Part shown: in pieces, positions 13,197 to 25,526 of the stretch
How the letters are laid out: each line of letters opens with the position of its first letter
Numbering within the stretch: the stretch's first letter is position 1
From: Ancylostoma caninum
Taxonomy: Eukaryota > Nematoda > Chromadorea > Rhabditida > Ancylostomatidae
Length of the DNA: 64,000 nucleotides
Direction: 5' to 3'
NCBI GenBank assembly: GCA_037903475.1
Contig: JBAJFG010000611.1
Span: forward strand, 558,001-622,000
Notes under the pieces: generated by a model
What the model saw: only the letters and a program-made list of their open reading frames with translations
Database searches by the model: none
What the model was told of the DNA's origin: nothing
Translations under genes and position numbers: made by a program

Positions 13197-13327
13197 GTTC
13201 CACTCCTGACAATAGCTGGGAAGACAGCAGAGAGATAAAGAACGCGGGAAAGTGTGCAGCAGTTAGAGAGGAATGAGAGAAAAGCAGGCTGCCCGCGCGG
13301 TTACTCAACTATCGTCGCGGTTGGAAC
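13197..13327. mobile_element. 131-bp TIR element, copy 1 of 3
   Basis: Imperfect terminal inverted repeats: GTTCCACTCCTGACAATAGC at the left, and GTTCCAACCGCGACGATAGT when the right end is read inward. The interior (CAGCAGTTAGAGAGGAATGAG and neighbours) is shared with copies at 49468-49595 and 56921-57032. Too small to encode a protein; the superfamily is not clear. Confidence 0.75.
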
Positions 13328-13776
13328 AGACTATACCAGTGTGTGGATTAGGGTACGAAACGCGCAAATAAACAATATACCTTTTTATAACAAAGTGTTC
13401 ATAAATTCACTAGTGTAATATATTTCGCATTCTACTAATAATTTCACGACGAAGCTACTGAATTGATCCGACCCAATCATCAATGTCAGATATTCAACAA
13501 AACTGTGGAGGAGACAAAAGAGGCAAAAGAAAATGCTGGACTCACAAACGTTTCCAGCGAGCTAGTGATGTGCCTGCTGTTCGAAAGTGGAGAAGATTTC
13601 TAGTGAAAATGAGTATGCTTCCTTCGAACGGCTCTTTCAGTCAACGACAACAAGAAAAGTCAGGAAACTTGCTCTTTAAGGGAGAGGGGGAGCTTTGAAC
13701 CTTCCCGGGAACGTTCGCGAACCCTGCCACTGAAGAGGCCGAGGTGGTCACTGGGTTAAATAAAACAAAATTCCAT

Positions 13777-13782
13777 TTTATT
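13777..13782 (-). terminator. Polyadenylation signal AATAAA for the LAPTM-like gene
   Basis: AATAAA on the minus strand, about 135 nt beyond the TAA stop at 13917-13919. Position and strand fit the end of the four-helix membrane protein gene. Confidence 0.6.
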
Positions 13783-13916
13783 ACAAAAAAATCTCAGAAA
13801 AACCTCTCAGTAACTTCATTACCGCAGTCCTGTGATTTTTTTCCAGTTCACAGATCAAGCATGACGGTAAACAGAGAACGAGCCTGTTTTTTTAAACAAT
13901 GATCTGGATATAACGA

Positions 13917-16900
13917 TTACGTAGGATAAGCTATGTTCAAAACTCCACGGCCACAGTAACCGGTGGGTGGATGCGACGAGTTTGATGGAGGTAACGGTGA
14001 CAGGTGACAGAGATCACATTCTCCAGGAGCGAGGCTTTTGTGACAGCTTTTGTGACAGTAGTAACTTCGTAATGATTTTGTAACTCTGAAGCGTCTGTCT
14101 CAGCTCCCAAATTTACCAGATTTTTTAGCGATTGAGTTAAAAACAGCAAGTACCACATTAGGACACTCTTGAAAGAAAAGCAACAGAAAGATTTCTTTTT
14201 TTTTTGCGGATAAGAGCGTAAAAACCATAAGGATGACCTCTAAACACACTCAATCCAGACCAACAAAAGAAAAAAAAATAGCTTCATGAGCTGTTATTCT
14301 ATCAGGATATTTTCCCTTGCACTACATAGTCTGTAGTTATTTATGATATGTACTCGTTATAAGGCGATAGCATCACTAGATCCTATCCTATTTTCAGTAA
14401 ATATGTTTAAAATCGTTCTGTCACCACTAAGGCTTCTACCCACCTGTGCACAACGACGAGCCACCAGAATGATAAGCAAAAACACAACATGAACATCGTC
14501 GCCAGAAATGCAGCTATCAAGCGGATGACTAAATTGTTATTTTAAACTGTTATATTTCACTATGTACTTATTTTTATTTCGAATTACAACGAGGAAGCAA
14601 GTCCATAGACGCACTTTGATGTAATTACACAGACCATTCCCGTGGTAATTACTACAATACTAACATTCAGGAAAACAAACTCACTCATTTTTCCTGCCAT
14701 CTCTGGATGTGTTTTTTCCATTTCCATTTCTTCCGTGCTCACAACGCCTTCCTAAAGATAGACAAATAATTTGTAAAACCCTGTTCAAAAGTAGGAATGT
14801 TCAATTGTTTGCCTCCACAAAAGAGCAAAGGTACAGTAGGCAGAATATTCAGACCAAGGCCACAAAACGACCGACGAAAAACCAGCGAAACATGCGCAAT
14901 TACCACTAGCGGGATTCATAAACATTCCTGGGAAAAATGGACCTCCCAACTGATCCAGAATGAAAGAATTTCCTGGGTAAAATAACTGCTGTTACATTCT
15001 TCAGTATCCATTCACTTTCCTTACTTTAGCTGAATTCTTAGATAGAGTGCGCCGGTTTTTGTTTACTTATTTACTTATTTATTCATTTACTCATACACCA
15101 ATAAGGTGCGCCAACACAACAGAACAAGCACCACATTGAAACTAGTAGAACACCTGAAAACAACAGTGATCTGAGAAGTGTGGCCAATTGAACGCTAGAG
15201 ATGCAACGGCGGCAAGGGAAATTTGTGAGGTCAGCCTAATGAGATGACCAAACCCAAGACCCAGATCCATCTACGAACGCACAACAGCATTGCTACAGCA
15301 GCCACCACCACGTTGGTTGGCCAAGACGCCCTCCTTGATTAAAATCCTCGGTAGCTGCCGGCATTTCGGCACACAGGTACACCAACTCCCTGTGGAACCG
15401 ATAAGCAAGCTGATGAGTAGCAACATGCGCTGACAAGATAACAGATCCAAGGCAAAGCCTGACTTTTGTTTGGGAAACGCTTCCATCTAGATTTGCGGGT
15501 GGATTAACGCCATTCCAAGAGAGTACATGAATCCCTGTACAGGACCGCCACAATACTTGTGATGTAACCTTTCCCAGAGTCACGTTCTTTTGTAAACAGT
15601 TTTGAACATGTTTCTGTAAAACGTTGATCCTAGTCGATAGGTATTACTTAGTCCATGCTAGCTTTCGAAAAAGGAACGTGATCGAGTATTCATCATTCCA
15701 TTTAATTATTAAGGTGTTGATTTAGGAACTTTAACTTCGCATGTGAGAGTGCCTCTCATCCTTTTTTCTCGAGTTTATTTCGGGTAATTTCCGCAGCGGT
15801 CGGGTAAACCCCATCACGGAGGATTTTTTCTAGCTGTTGCTTCAATATGATCATTGCAGCGCTGTCGGTCTTGATAGCTTAAATGTCGTACGCGAAGAGG
15901 CCTGCCGCACTCGCATGGCAGAAGTTCAGTACCACAGATCATAGCATTCTTTTCGTATTCCATCGTATACAAAAAATACTACACTCTGGACATCAGTGTC
16001 CAGATGTGGATTTGCGTTACGCTGTCCACGTTTTCTAAGTCAGTGCAGTTTCGTGCGACTGTCTGTAGAACAAATCCTACTCTTAGCAGATACCAAAGAA
16101 GCTTTTGAAAACTTGCGATTCCTGGTAAAGGAGAGAATGATTAGAAAACTGGGAACCTTTTCTGGAATTTCATAATTTCAGTTGAATTTCTTCTTTTTTT
16201 AAATTCAAGAGTTCAAGTTTGCTAGACAATTCAGACAACAATAAAAAAGCAAAAAAGCAGTGAATCCATCCTAAATTTCATCAGACATGAAGTGGAAGGA
16301 GAAGACGAGCTAACGGAAAGATTGTTGGAGTTTGAGCAGACGGTCCAAGTCACCTCTTTTTTTTGGACTTTTTGGAAGAAATAACTCCTAGACGTTTAGC
16401 CTTCTTATCACACATTCAACATAGCTGTTCCTAGAAGGTTAGGATAGCTACATTTCCAAGGATAGTTACATTTTACCCAAGCAACACTTTTTACACGAAT
16501 TATTGCTCCGAGTTTTTTTTTTTTGCAAAAACTGGACTGTATAACTTGCTATTATATTTATACTCACCATCATTTATAATCACTCGCTAATGTGTATATT
16601 TTGAACGATTTCAGCAGCGGAATCTAGGAATGTTAGCTGGGCTTAAAATTTCTTTAGAATTGGATGAAATTGCCCTGTCACTATTAGTATGAGGATCTAT
16701 AGGAAGTAGTCTCCCACATAACACAATGCATGCAGCACCAAACCGGATCATAATTTGTACCAGTCAATCACAAATCCTTAATGATATTAGACGCGCAGTT
16801 TGGACAAACAGAGTACAATTAAAGTGATGACAGGAAGAGACAGTGTGCCCCGGAGAGCTGGATCATCATTTCATTCTCGATAAAAACAAAAGGACAAAGA

Positions 16901-18562
16901 AAAGATAGAGAAGGAGGCTTGATTCATCTAGCAAGAGAGAAGGAGGCACAATTCATCTTGCACACAAGACAGTAATTGATACAGAAAGGTTGTTTACCTT
17001 GATGATTTCTCCGACGAAATTATCAGAGTCAATTAGAGCCCATATAAACAGCAACGTCAACATTGCACATAACAGAGCAGAGACTAACTGAAATTGGCAT
17101 TGAGAGTAAAAGTTAGCAGTTGAAAAAGAGTAGAAATAGTAGTTTTCTGGAGTAGAAATCGGCTTTTGCGGTAATCAAAGTCCAAGGACGTGAAAATTAT
17201 TTATTAATCTCCTGGAAGGCCATCTACCACAACATGTGAATTAAGAGACTGGTCCAGAAAAATTGATACATAAGAGTTTTCGATTTTTTCTGGACTTAGA
17301 TACATAAAGAGTAGTCAAGGGATTGACACGTTGCTATTGTTTGAGGTACAACCAAAGTAACCGTACTGTATTCAACGTTATAGTTTTCCACTCGGTGTTT
17401 TATGTCGCCTATAGTGAGACATTTCTCTGGCGTATAATAAAAAAAAGTGAATAGATAGACACATAAACAAACAAAAAGATAGATGAATAAAACTGAAATA
17501 CTGGGTGAATTTAACAACACGTATAGTGAAGAGTATAGTAGCACAAAAAACGGTACAGTGATGAAATGCATAAAAATAAAATAAAATGTATATGAATGTG
17601 AATAAAAATAAATAAATAGGCAAGAAAGAGTGAAATGAAATGTTTCTCAGAATGGAATACATCAAAAGTTCGCATGCAAAATGGAAGAACCAAGGTACTG
17701 TAACTTTCTAGGATAGCACTCCCACTTTTCCCACCGGGAAATATCTGGCTGCTAAGCATAAAAATTTGAACTGCGTTCACGAACCGGGGGTGGGGGGGGG
17801 GAGGAGATCTTTAACATAAAGTACCAATAGTAATGATGTTAACATATATCGCAGTGATGGCAAACGACAGTTCTCTGAAAAAAAATCCTAGAAAATGCTG
17901 GAGGGAAACTGGAAAATGTGGAGTAAACTCGCAAAATTCAACAAAAAAAAACTTTCAATGAACCAACACTAATTTAAATTGGCAGTATTATTGCCTAATA
18001 ATAGATCAAAACACAAGGTTTATAAAAAATAAACGATTCAAAAACATATAAAAAGACGACTGTTCTCAATTGTTAGGTGATATTTCTATGGCAAACAATT
18101 TATCCAAAAAAAAAATAGCCCACACCACCAAAAAGGGCAAAGTTCGGGGGCTTCATTGAAAATCGAAGAACGTGCGAAAATTTTCCATAATTCAAACCTC
18201 CACATTTAATCCTGACTACTGTAATTCCAAGAATAGGTACCGGAAGGTCAAGCCTCCATAGTTAGAGGCTTAAATCGTAGAAAAGTTGGACAAACCTGGT
18301 TTAGGAAAAATGGAATAAGGAGCATCTTCTTATCCTTAAATATAGCCACAAACAGCAATGCTGTACAGATGCCTTCTATAGCCAAATAGAGAACCTTAGA
18401 AAGGAGGAAATCATCGCTGGCTATAGGATCCAGGATCAGAATTACAGCATTACTTACCTCCAAAATTGTCCATTTTAAATTCTCGGAAGAAGAAAACAAC
18501 GCTTGGAACAATCCAAATAGCGCAAATATAGCACTAACTATTCCAATCATTAACGTTCCTTG
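13917..18562 (-). CDS. Four-helix membrane protein, LAPTM4/DUF7027-like; first exon not found
   Basis: Five minus-strand exons join in phase: 18562-18296, 17087-16998, 14751-14685, 14528-14444 and 14085-13917 (stop TAA). Acceptors are good (GATTTCAG, AATTTCAG, CTTTAG, AATTTAG, GCTTCAG) and donors include GTGAGT and GTAAAC. The roughly 220 visible residues hold four hydrophobic helices: GTLMIGIVSAIFALF, KVLYLAIEGICTALLFVAIF, the IPFFLNQ/LVSALLCAMLTLLFIW junction, and IRLIAAFLATMFMLCFCL. FKDKKMLLIPFFLNQ recalls the IPFFCYQ region of LAPTM4 lysosomal proteins. The tail is Cys-rich and ends HPPTGY...NIAYPT, which may hold sorting or PY-like motifs. By family, a late endosome/lysosome location is likely. 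The N-terminal exon with the usual Cys cluster is missing; the CR1 element at 19931 may sit in that first intron. The coding call is firm, the family is less so. Confidence 0.72.
15061..15112 (-). repeat. CR1-like 3' terminal hairpin and AAATA tail, minus strand
   Basis: On the minus strand, GGCGCACCTTATTGGTGTAT leads into GAGTAAATGAATAAATAAG. This closely matches the end of the full CR1-like element (GGCACACCTTATGGTGTATT then AAATAAATAAAT). It lies in an intron of the LAPTM-like gene. The intron stretch 14752-16997 otherwise shows nothing I can support. Confidence 0.65.
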
Positions 18563-19930
18563 CTGAAATCGTTGCAATACAATGGATTTTACAAGTAATG
18601 CATCAAAGTAAGTTAAGGCAGGGCACCTTGACATGAACTGTATCGCAACAGCATTTATATCGTGGATGATAATGTGGGAATGCTGCGACACCACGATCGG
18701 TATGATCAGAGTTTTTCATAACTGCAAATGAAAACAATAACAGTTACAATGAAGTAAAACTCAAAAAAAAACAACGAAGATACAGGAGGAGAGGAGGCAT
18801 TCTACAATAAAATGGAGGAGTGGAGTACGAATAACCAGAAAATCAATCTCCATGGATTCAGAGCTATTCATAGAGGCTACGTGGATAACAGAAGACCTGC
18901 GCTAACAAAATAAATAGCACGGATATCAAATTTACGGCAAAAACTCCCTTCAGATGTCTTCACATTTCAATAGCTCAAATTTCCTGCGAATCCACGACTT
19001 CCTGGTAATGTTAAAGAAAACAAGAAACACTTGGTTCAATCAGAATGATTCCGAATGGCCATGAGTCGTGCCTTCGAACATTTTTTATTTGATCGGAACA
19101 ACTCGAATTTCCCTCGAATATTTGACGTTTCGAATGACTCGAAATTCAATTTACTCGAAATGCGATTCGCATTATGTTGTTCAATTAAAACACCTAGGAA
19201 ACTCCGCTTTATTATGACAACAGACATCTTGCACTTTTCCTCTGAACTGGGACGACTACTCACAAAAAAGAACTCTGAGCAGTGAGTTAAAACTATATAT
19301 TTACTGCGGGTTGACGCGAAATTCCACGGCAATACCGAATGATTTAATCAAAATAATTCCAAATAGTGAAGAGTCACCATGGGACGCATGCATCATTGAG
19401 ACTACTCAGGGTAAGCATGTTAACATCCCCAAATTTACCCATCCTTAACAAGGGTGTCAATAGGTTCAGCCTGGGTACTCAATGATACATGAAGGCCCAG
19501 GAGGACGTGATGAATCATAGTCACTTTAAAGTGCAGAAGATAGACTTCATTGTCATCATTGAGGAAAACTAGCTGGCATCGAGTTTTCGCCTTTGTTTCA
19601 AGGGAAAGAAAAGAAAAATTCGATGGATTTCCTTGCACGACTGCTGATCACGTCGAATATATAAAATAATATAAAAATAATATATAAATGATATAAAAAG
19701 CACATTACGTGGAAGAAGCGTATTTTTCTCAAACGTCTCAACTCTTGAAGCGTTATGCTTTGGTCCGAGGTGCTCTTCCCTCCTCAAATACGAGTGCTGG
19801 GAAGTAGTCCTAGATTTTATGCTCAGCTTCAATATGAGGGAACGGACGGTACGAAACGAAAGTTAAATCGTTGAACCCTACTCCTTCTTTGTTTCTATTC
19901 AATTTTCAAGGCTCTACTATCTATCTATAA
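18563..19930. other. Non-coding DNA upstream of the LAPTM-like exons
   Basis: Probably first-intron sequence of the minus-strand membrane protein gene. No exon carrying the expected Cys-rich start was found, and no other feature is supported. Confidence 0.45.
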
Positions 19931-22900
19931 ATTTCCGATTCTGAGATTCTGGGGGGACTACCTTACGCTATGTTTAGGTCAGATAGGAAAGGAAAAGGAG
20001 GGGGCGTCTGCTGCATCGCTAGGGAAACTCTCTTTTTACAAAGTCACATCAATTTCAATTTTAAAGCCGACATGCTATGTCTTGATTCCATCTCCGCTAC
20101 CTGTTCTCTTGATTTTCGCTTAGTACTAGTCTATCGCCCACCCAGTAGCAGATTAAATGACGACGTGCTTTTGATTGATGCTCTCAGGGACCTGAGTTCT
20201 CTTCCCAAACCTTTCCTTTTGCTTGGCGACCTTAATATTGATATTAACTGGTCTACAAACACTCCGAACAATTCGATCTCTGCCAACTTTCTGGACTTCT
20301 TCGAAACTTGTAGCCTGATACAAAACATCTACTCTCCTACACGTGAAAATTCAATCCTAGACATTATATTGTGCTCTGAACGAATAATTCAAGATATCTC
20401 CATCCTAGCACCACTTGCTACTTCCGATCACAACACCATATCATTCTCAATTGCCGCCGCCCTCAAATCTCACCCAAGACTTCCGTTACCTAATTTCAAT
20501 AAAGCCGATTTCATGGCACTCTCTCATTTCTTCCTCTCAATCAATTGGTGGGACGTTTTTCAAGGGTATTCATCCATTGATGACGCCTACAGAAAATTTT
20601 GTTTTGTTGTTTACAGCGGTCTGAGCAAATATGTTCCTTTTACTCAATTATCTCATGGCAATACTCGTTATCCCAGACACATTTCCAACCTCATGTCTCA
20701 AAAAAGTAGGATCTTCGCCTGCTATCGTAATCCACTGTCACATCCTCTTTACAAAGATGTGTGTAAGCAGCTGGATCTTCATTTGAAGAAGTTCCACGCC
20801 AACCTGGAACGAAGACTAACGAAAAATCCTGACAAGCGTTCCCTGTTCGCATATCTTCGTCGAAAGTTACGCGGCTACAAAGCAATTCCTATTCTTCGTG
20901 GTGATGTTAATCCTTTAACTCAAGATGATGAAAAAGCTGAAGCTCTTGCCAGTTATTTCGCAAGCGTTTTTTCTCCAGAATCCCATTCCTGGCCAAACTC
21001 TTTTTCTCCTGCAGCTCAATATCCCTACTCTCCCATAACTGTAACTCCATCCCAGGTTCATGATTTGCTAAGGTACCTTCAACCCTCCATATTCATCCCT
21101 TTTGATGGCATACCACAAATCGTATACAAAAAATGTTCTAGAGCTCTGTCCATACCCCTTTCTATCTTATTTAACATCTCCCTCATGTCAATGGAGGTTC
21201 CTAACATCTGGAAAGAAGCGATTGTGACAGCTATTCCTAAAACCTCTGCTGCTGATCACGTATCATGTTTTAGACCCATTAGCATCAATCCTACTCCTAT
21301 AAAAGTCCTTGAGAGGATTGTGCGCGATAAATTATTGCATTATTTAGAAAGATCGAACCTTATACCGCCTGAACAACATGGGTTTATTCCCGGCGCCTCT
21401 ACTGTAACTCAACTTACTGACTGTGTTTTTGACTGGTCCTCTGCACTTAATGAGGGTCGTTCTGTAGATGTTATTTACCTTGATCTCTCAAAAGCGTTCG
21501 ACAAGGTTAATCATGATAAACTTCTTCTCAAACTCGTCCAGCTAGGTGTTAACGATAGCTTGGTTACCTGGATTCATTCCTACCTTAAGGGGAGATATAT
21601 GTGCGTCAAAGTCGGAAATTCTTTCTCTAACCGTTACCCTTGCCAAAGCGGTGTTCCCCAGGGTGGTGTACTTTCGCCTCTACTTTTCCTTGTTTACACA
21701 CACGACCTCCCAGCTAAACTCCGTACACACTCTCAAGTAAAAGTCCAAATGTATGCGGACGACATTAAAGTGTATGCTTCGTACGATTCAACTAACTACT
21801 CTGAAGTCCATGAGGCCCTGCTCAGGTCCATAATGCGATTGATGGAATGGTCACAGCATTATGACATACCTGTAAATCTTTCCAAAACAATTGTGTTTCA
21901 CTTGGGCAGAGGCAATGGTATGGAGTACAAATTTAACGACGTTATACTTAGGACATGTGATGAGATCAAGGACTTGGGTATTCATTTCAAATCAGATCTC
22001 TCGTTCCACACTCATATCAAAGAAACAGTTAGGACTGCTTTGGCAGCACTTTTCACCATATTCCGCAACGTTCGCTCTAATAATGCTGACCTGCTCGTGA
22101 AATTATATAAAGCATATGTACGACCCATTCTTGAGTACGGTTCGCAAGTCTGGAACCCATCTACCAGGAAGCATCAAAGAGCAGTGGAAAGGGTGCAACA
22201 TATCTTCACTAGGATGCTTCTGTACAGATGTAGAACCGTGTCGCAATATGATCACTCGATTCCTTCCTACCATCAAAGGATGCGCACTTTTAAGCTTGAT
22301 AGCCTTCTGTATCGACGCGTATTTAACGATATAGTCTTCTGTTTCAAAGTACTGAGAATGGAGTATAAACTGAAAGCTAGTAGATATTGGATTTTTAGAC
22401 CCTGTTGTGGTCGAGCGGGTGGGTTTGTCTTACACTATAAGAAATTGAGTCATCGATTCAACTCTAAAATTTTTAGTACCCTTTTCTTACGTGGTGCAAG
22501 ATGGCTCCAGCGGCTTCCTTGTGGTGTTCTGAGTTCGCCCTCGACTTCTATCTTCCGGAACAGACTAAGAAATATTGATTTATTTGATGTCCTTGGCATC
22601 AGTGATTGTTAGTTTTCTTTCAGTTATTCATTTCGATTGATTGACAGCTCGCTCCCATCGCCAACGTTTCCGCAGTACGGCCAATTGACTATACTCAGAG
22701 TTCTCTAATTTTTCTTACTACTTTTTTTTTCTTTTTTTCCCTGTCTTCATTGTATAGTTGGATATGTTTGCTTCTTTCGTTTTATCTGATTCTTTTCTGC
22801 ACTGGGGTCTTTTCGGTGAACTTTTCCGTCGGAGCATGAGCGTCCGTTCCTTTCGGCCTTTTTTTCATTGCCTCAGATCTTCTCATACGTAGATTACATG

Positions 22901-23447
22901 TGATATATTGCACTTCGAGCACTGGTGCCGTATTCTGCGGTAGTCTTCTAGTCAGCCTAACCCATTTAGGTGTGTTCTACATCAGATTGTTAGGGCTAGG
23001 GAATACCTAACATCCGAAAATCTGGTGTAGGATTTCCCACGGCATGTCTTATCTCGTGGGAAGTGGCGGTCTCCCTAACGTCACACACCTCACTTTCTCT
23101 CACTTGGTTGGGCTTTCCTTCAAGACTATCACTGTCCTCTTCGGCAGGCTTTCTAATTGGGCCACTGTTTCTCAGCCTCCCCATGTAAAAAAATGGTGGA
23201 AGCTTAGTTCACTTATTTGCTCCCTCTAATTTTTACTCTACCTAAAGGGTCCCAGTTGCATTACTATCGACATGTATTGTGTACTGCGACTTCCTTTCTC
23301 AATGATCGTACAGCGTTTGAGATTTCATGACTTTTTTTTTTCGAGTATACTAACGAGTTTTACCTGTAATGCCTTTTTTGTTGCTTCTGAAATCGTTTGA
23401 TGTAATGTTCTCATGGCACACCTTATGGTGTATTCAAATAAATAAAT
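19931..23447 (+). mobile_element. CR1-like non-LTR retrotransposon, 5' truncated, long RT frame intact
   Basis: The frame is open from 19931; the first ATG at 19970 gives 880 codons to 22612. Endonuclease motifs: LLLGDLNIDI (residue ~85) and SDHNTISF (~152). Reverse transcriptase motifs: YLDLSKAFDKVNH (~503), GVPQGGVLSPLLF (~560) and MYADDIKVY (~594). No RNase H region. The early endonuclease motif (ITETW type) is absent, and an in-frame TAA at 19928-19930 precedes the homology, so the copy has lost its 5' end and any ORF1. An 800-nt 3' UTR ends in a short hairpin, GCACACCTTATGGTGT, then AAATA repeats, as in CR1-clade elements that finish with microsatellite-like tails. With no stop in 880 codons the insertion is young. 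The orientation is opposite to the flanking LAPTM-like gene. Confidence 0.92.
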
Positions 23448-24920
23448 CTCATTTCGATATGCGATGGAGCACACATACACTTCTTATTTACTTACTTACT
23501 GAATCTGATATATATATATGTTGAAATGAAAAATAAGGTTTCAAGGCGGAAGAATACTGCGGTTTAATCTATCTATAGCGATGACTAAATCAAAAAAACC
23601 CGTTATGTAGCAAACGAAAAATCTGCAAGTTCTGTGGCAGAAAAAAAGGTTTCGAAGCTACTTTGATATAAACAACCTTCCTTAACGACTGGAAATTGGG
23701 TCAACAATAGAAGCCACTTACAATGCTGCAAAAAATGCATCTAGATGCAAAACTAGAGGTGTGCTGCTTTGAAATGAACTACTCGCTAGAATAGACTTCT
23801 CTAGGAAGATTTATGGACGCTCTACTTCGGAATGAGTTCCGATTAGGTAACTAATTCTACCCTTTTAAAGGCCGTATCTCAACTCGGGATCAATTTTTGA
23901 GTTCCTACACCAAAAGAATCGCCAGGCGACGCTGATCACAATGGTGCAAACCATCCCTAAGACGATTCTGGAAAAATCATTGCCACAAAAGAGGATCCTT
24001 GAAACTTTGCGCCTCACGAGGTAGATTTCTCAATGGGCGCTACAAAATTTCCACAAAAGAAGGGCATCAAAGACAGCTTTTTCGGCGTTTTAATAAGGAA
24101 TCATAAAATTGTGATCAGGCTCTGATGGAAATTTATTTCGTTCAAAAATTTCAAGACCAATTCATAAGCGAGGACCTTTTTTAAATTCCCGAGGCCAGTA
24201 ACCTCAACCCATTCACGGCTCGATCGATGGTAAGGGATTTTCAATAATGGATTTTCCGTCGAAATAAAAAGAGAAACTTCTGAATCAAGTAACAGGCATC
24301 ATATGACCAAGTGGTTCAGAAATACAATAGTTAAGCTTCAAAAAAAAGAAAAAATTGATTGTGAGGCCACTCGTAATTAATAACTGTCTGATGAAAGCAG
24401 TCGAAATATGAGGAATAGAGACGAAACGAATTGAATTGAAATGGGAAAGATTAAAAAAGATGTTTTAAACGACCATGTTGGAAGTAAAGAACGTGCACAT
24501 TTCCATAGCCAACGGGAAAAATGGAAATTTTTGCGAATTCCGAATGGAAGGAACATTTCGCCGTAATTTCATTTGATGGAAAAATGGTGGAAATATCCAG
24601 GAAAAATAAAACGAGGAAAACGAGGATTACAAGTAAAAGATGGAGTTTCTCAGGAAGATAAGCGGTACGTGAATGACTGGTGAGAATCCTCGTAGAGGAG
24701 GCCTAGTGGGACAAGCGCATGGATGGTCGATTAGATCTACAACAGGCAGCGTGGGAGTGAGGGCTGGTGCAGTGGCGGCCGAGTATTCGCCGAAATCGTT
24801 CCGGTCGAAGCACAAAAAGGTCCCCCCTCCCCCCTCCCCCCCCCCCCGTGAATGGCGCCCGTCGGGGCGACAAGCAGTTTCGGCGAGGATTAGCGTTGAC
24901 GAGCCGTCGAACACAAGCCG
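23448..24920. other. Intergenic DNA with a GC-rich end
   Basis: No gene seen from 23448 to about 24650. From 24750 the sequence becomes GC-rich (a C run at 24826-24847 and CpG-rich sequence to 25040), which opens reading frames in all phases. Those frames are not evidence of genes. Confidence 0.5.
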
Positions 24921-25472
24921 CTAACACCCGAACCCGACAAATTCGCGCAGATCAAAATAGCCACCGAGCGACGGATCGACCGCGACCGGGTGGCCCCCAC
25001 CGGGTGGGCGGCGACGGACGGCCGCCGCTGCCTCCTCAAAGGTATTCGCGATCGGTTGTACGAAGCAAAAGCAAACCACTGTAATGTTTTGAAGATTGTG
25101 CCGAAGGCAGACGAGACACATACTGGAATATTTATGCGAAATCGCCAACATATCGCACAGGCACTCGCGACACGAATACCGGTTCTCCACTTCATCGATT
25201 GTGTGTAGTTCGAAGACGAAAACACTGTTCTTGCTACGTCCGTTGAAGACAGTCACTGCCGAAAGTTCATTTTTTAGAGTTTATGGGCGAACTTGGTGAA
25301 TTACACCCCACGCTGTTTGACTTTGTGGATCACCCGGCATACCGTGCGCGATAAGACTTGTAGATAACAGAACGTGCATGTTAATGGGAGTATTTTCTAG
25401 GCTTCTGTCACAGTGGGTATTCCTGAACCCGTATGTGAGAGGCAGCGATAGGAGCAGTGCGGTCAAGACCAT
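24921..25472 (-). CDS. Candidate small secreted Cys-rich protein, two exons
   Basis: The minus strand holds a start MVLTALLLSLPLTYG at 25472, which looks like a signal peptide; the frame extends to an earlier Met at 25526. Exon 1 ends at 25343 with donor GTATGC in phase 1. Exon 2 starts at 25255 after TTTCGGCAG and continues in phase. It encodes VTVFNGRSKNSVFVFELHTI and then a Cys/His cluster (CRECLC...H...CLVC). The frame then runs into the GC-rich stretch and stops at 24921-24923. A donor GTTTGC at about 25083 could end the exon earlier, since the GC-rich part looks non-coding. I recognise no family. The matching phase and signal peptide are the main support. Confidence 0.4.
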
Positions 25473-25526
25473 CGAGACCAATAAATGCTTCAAGAAGTTT
25501 GATTCTTGAGGAAGGTTACGCAGCAC

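Noticed and set aside
15271..15583. Overlapping minus-strand frames, considered as a retroelement fragment
   Set aside because: No clear reverse transcriptase, integrase or protease motif, and it lies within an intron of the LAPTM-like gene.
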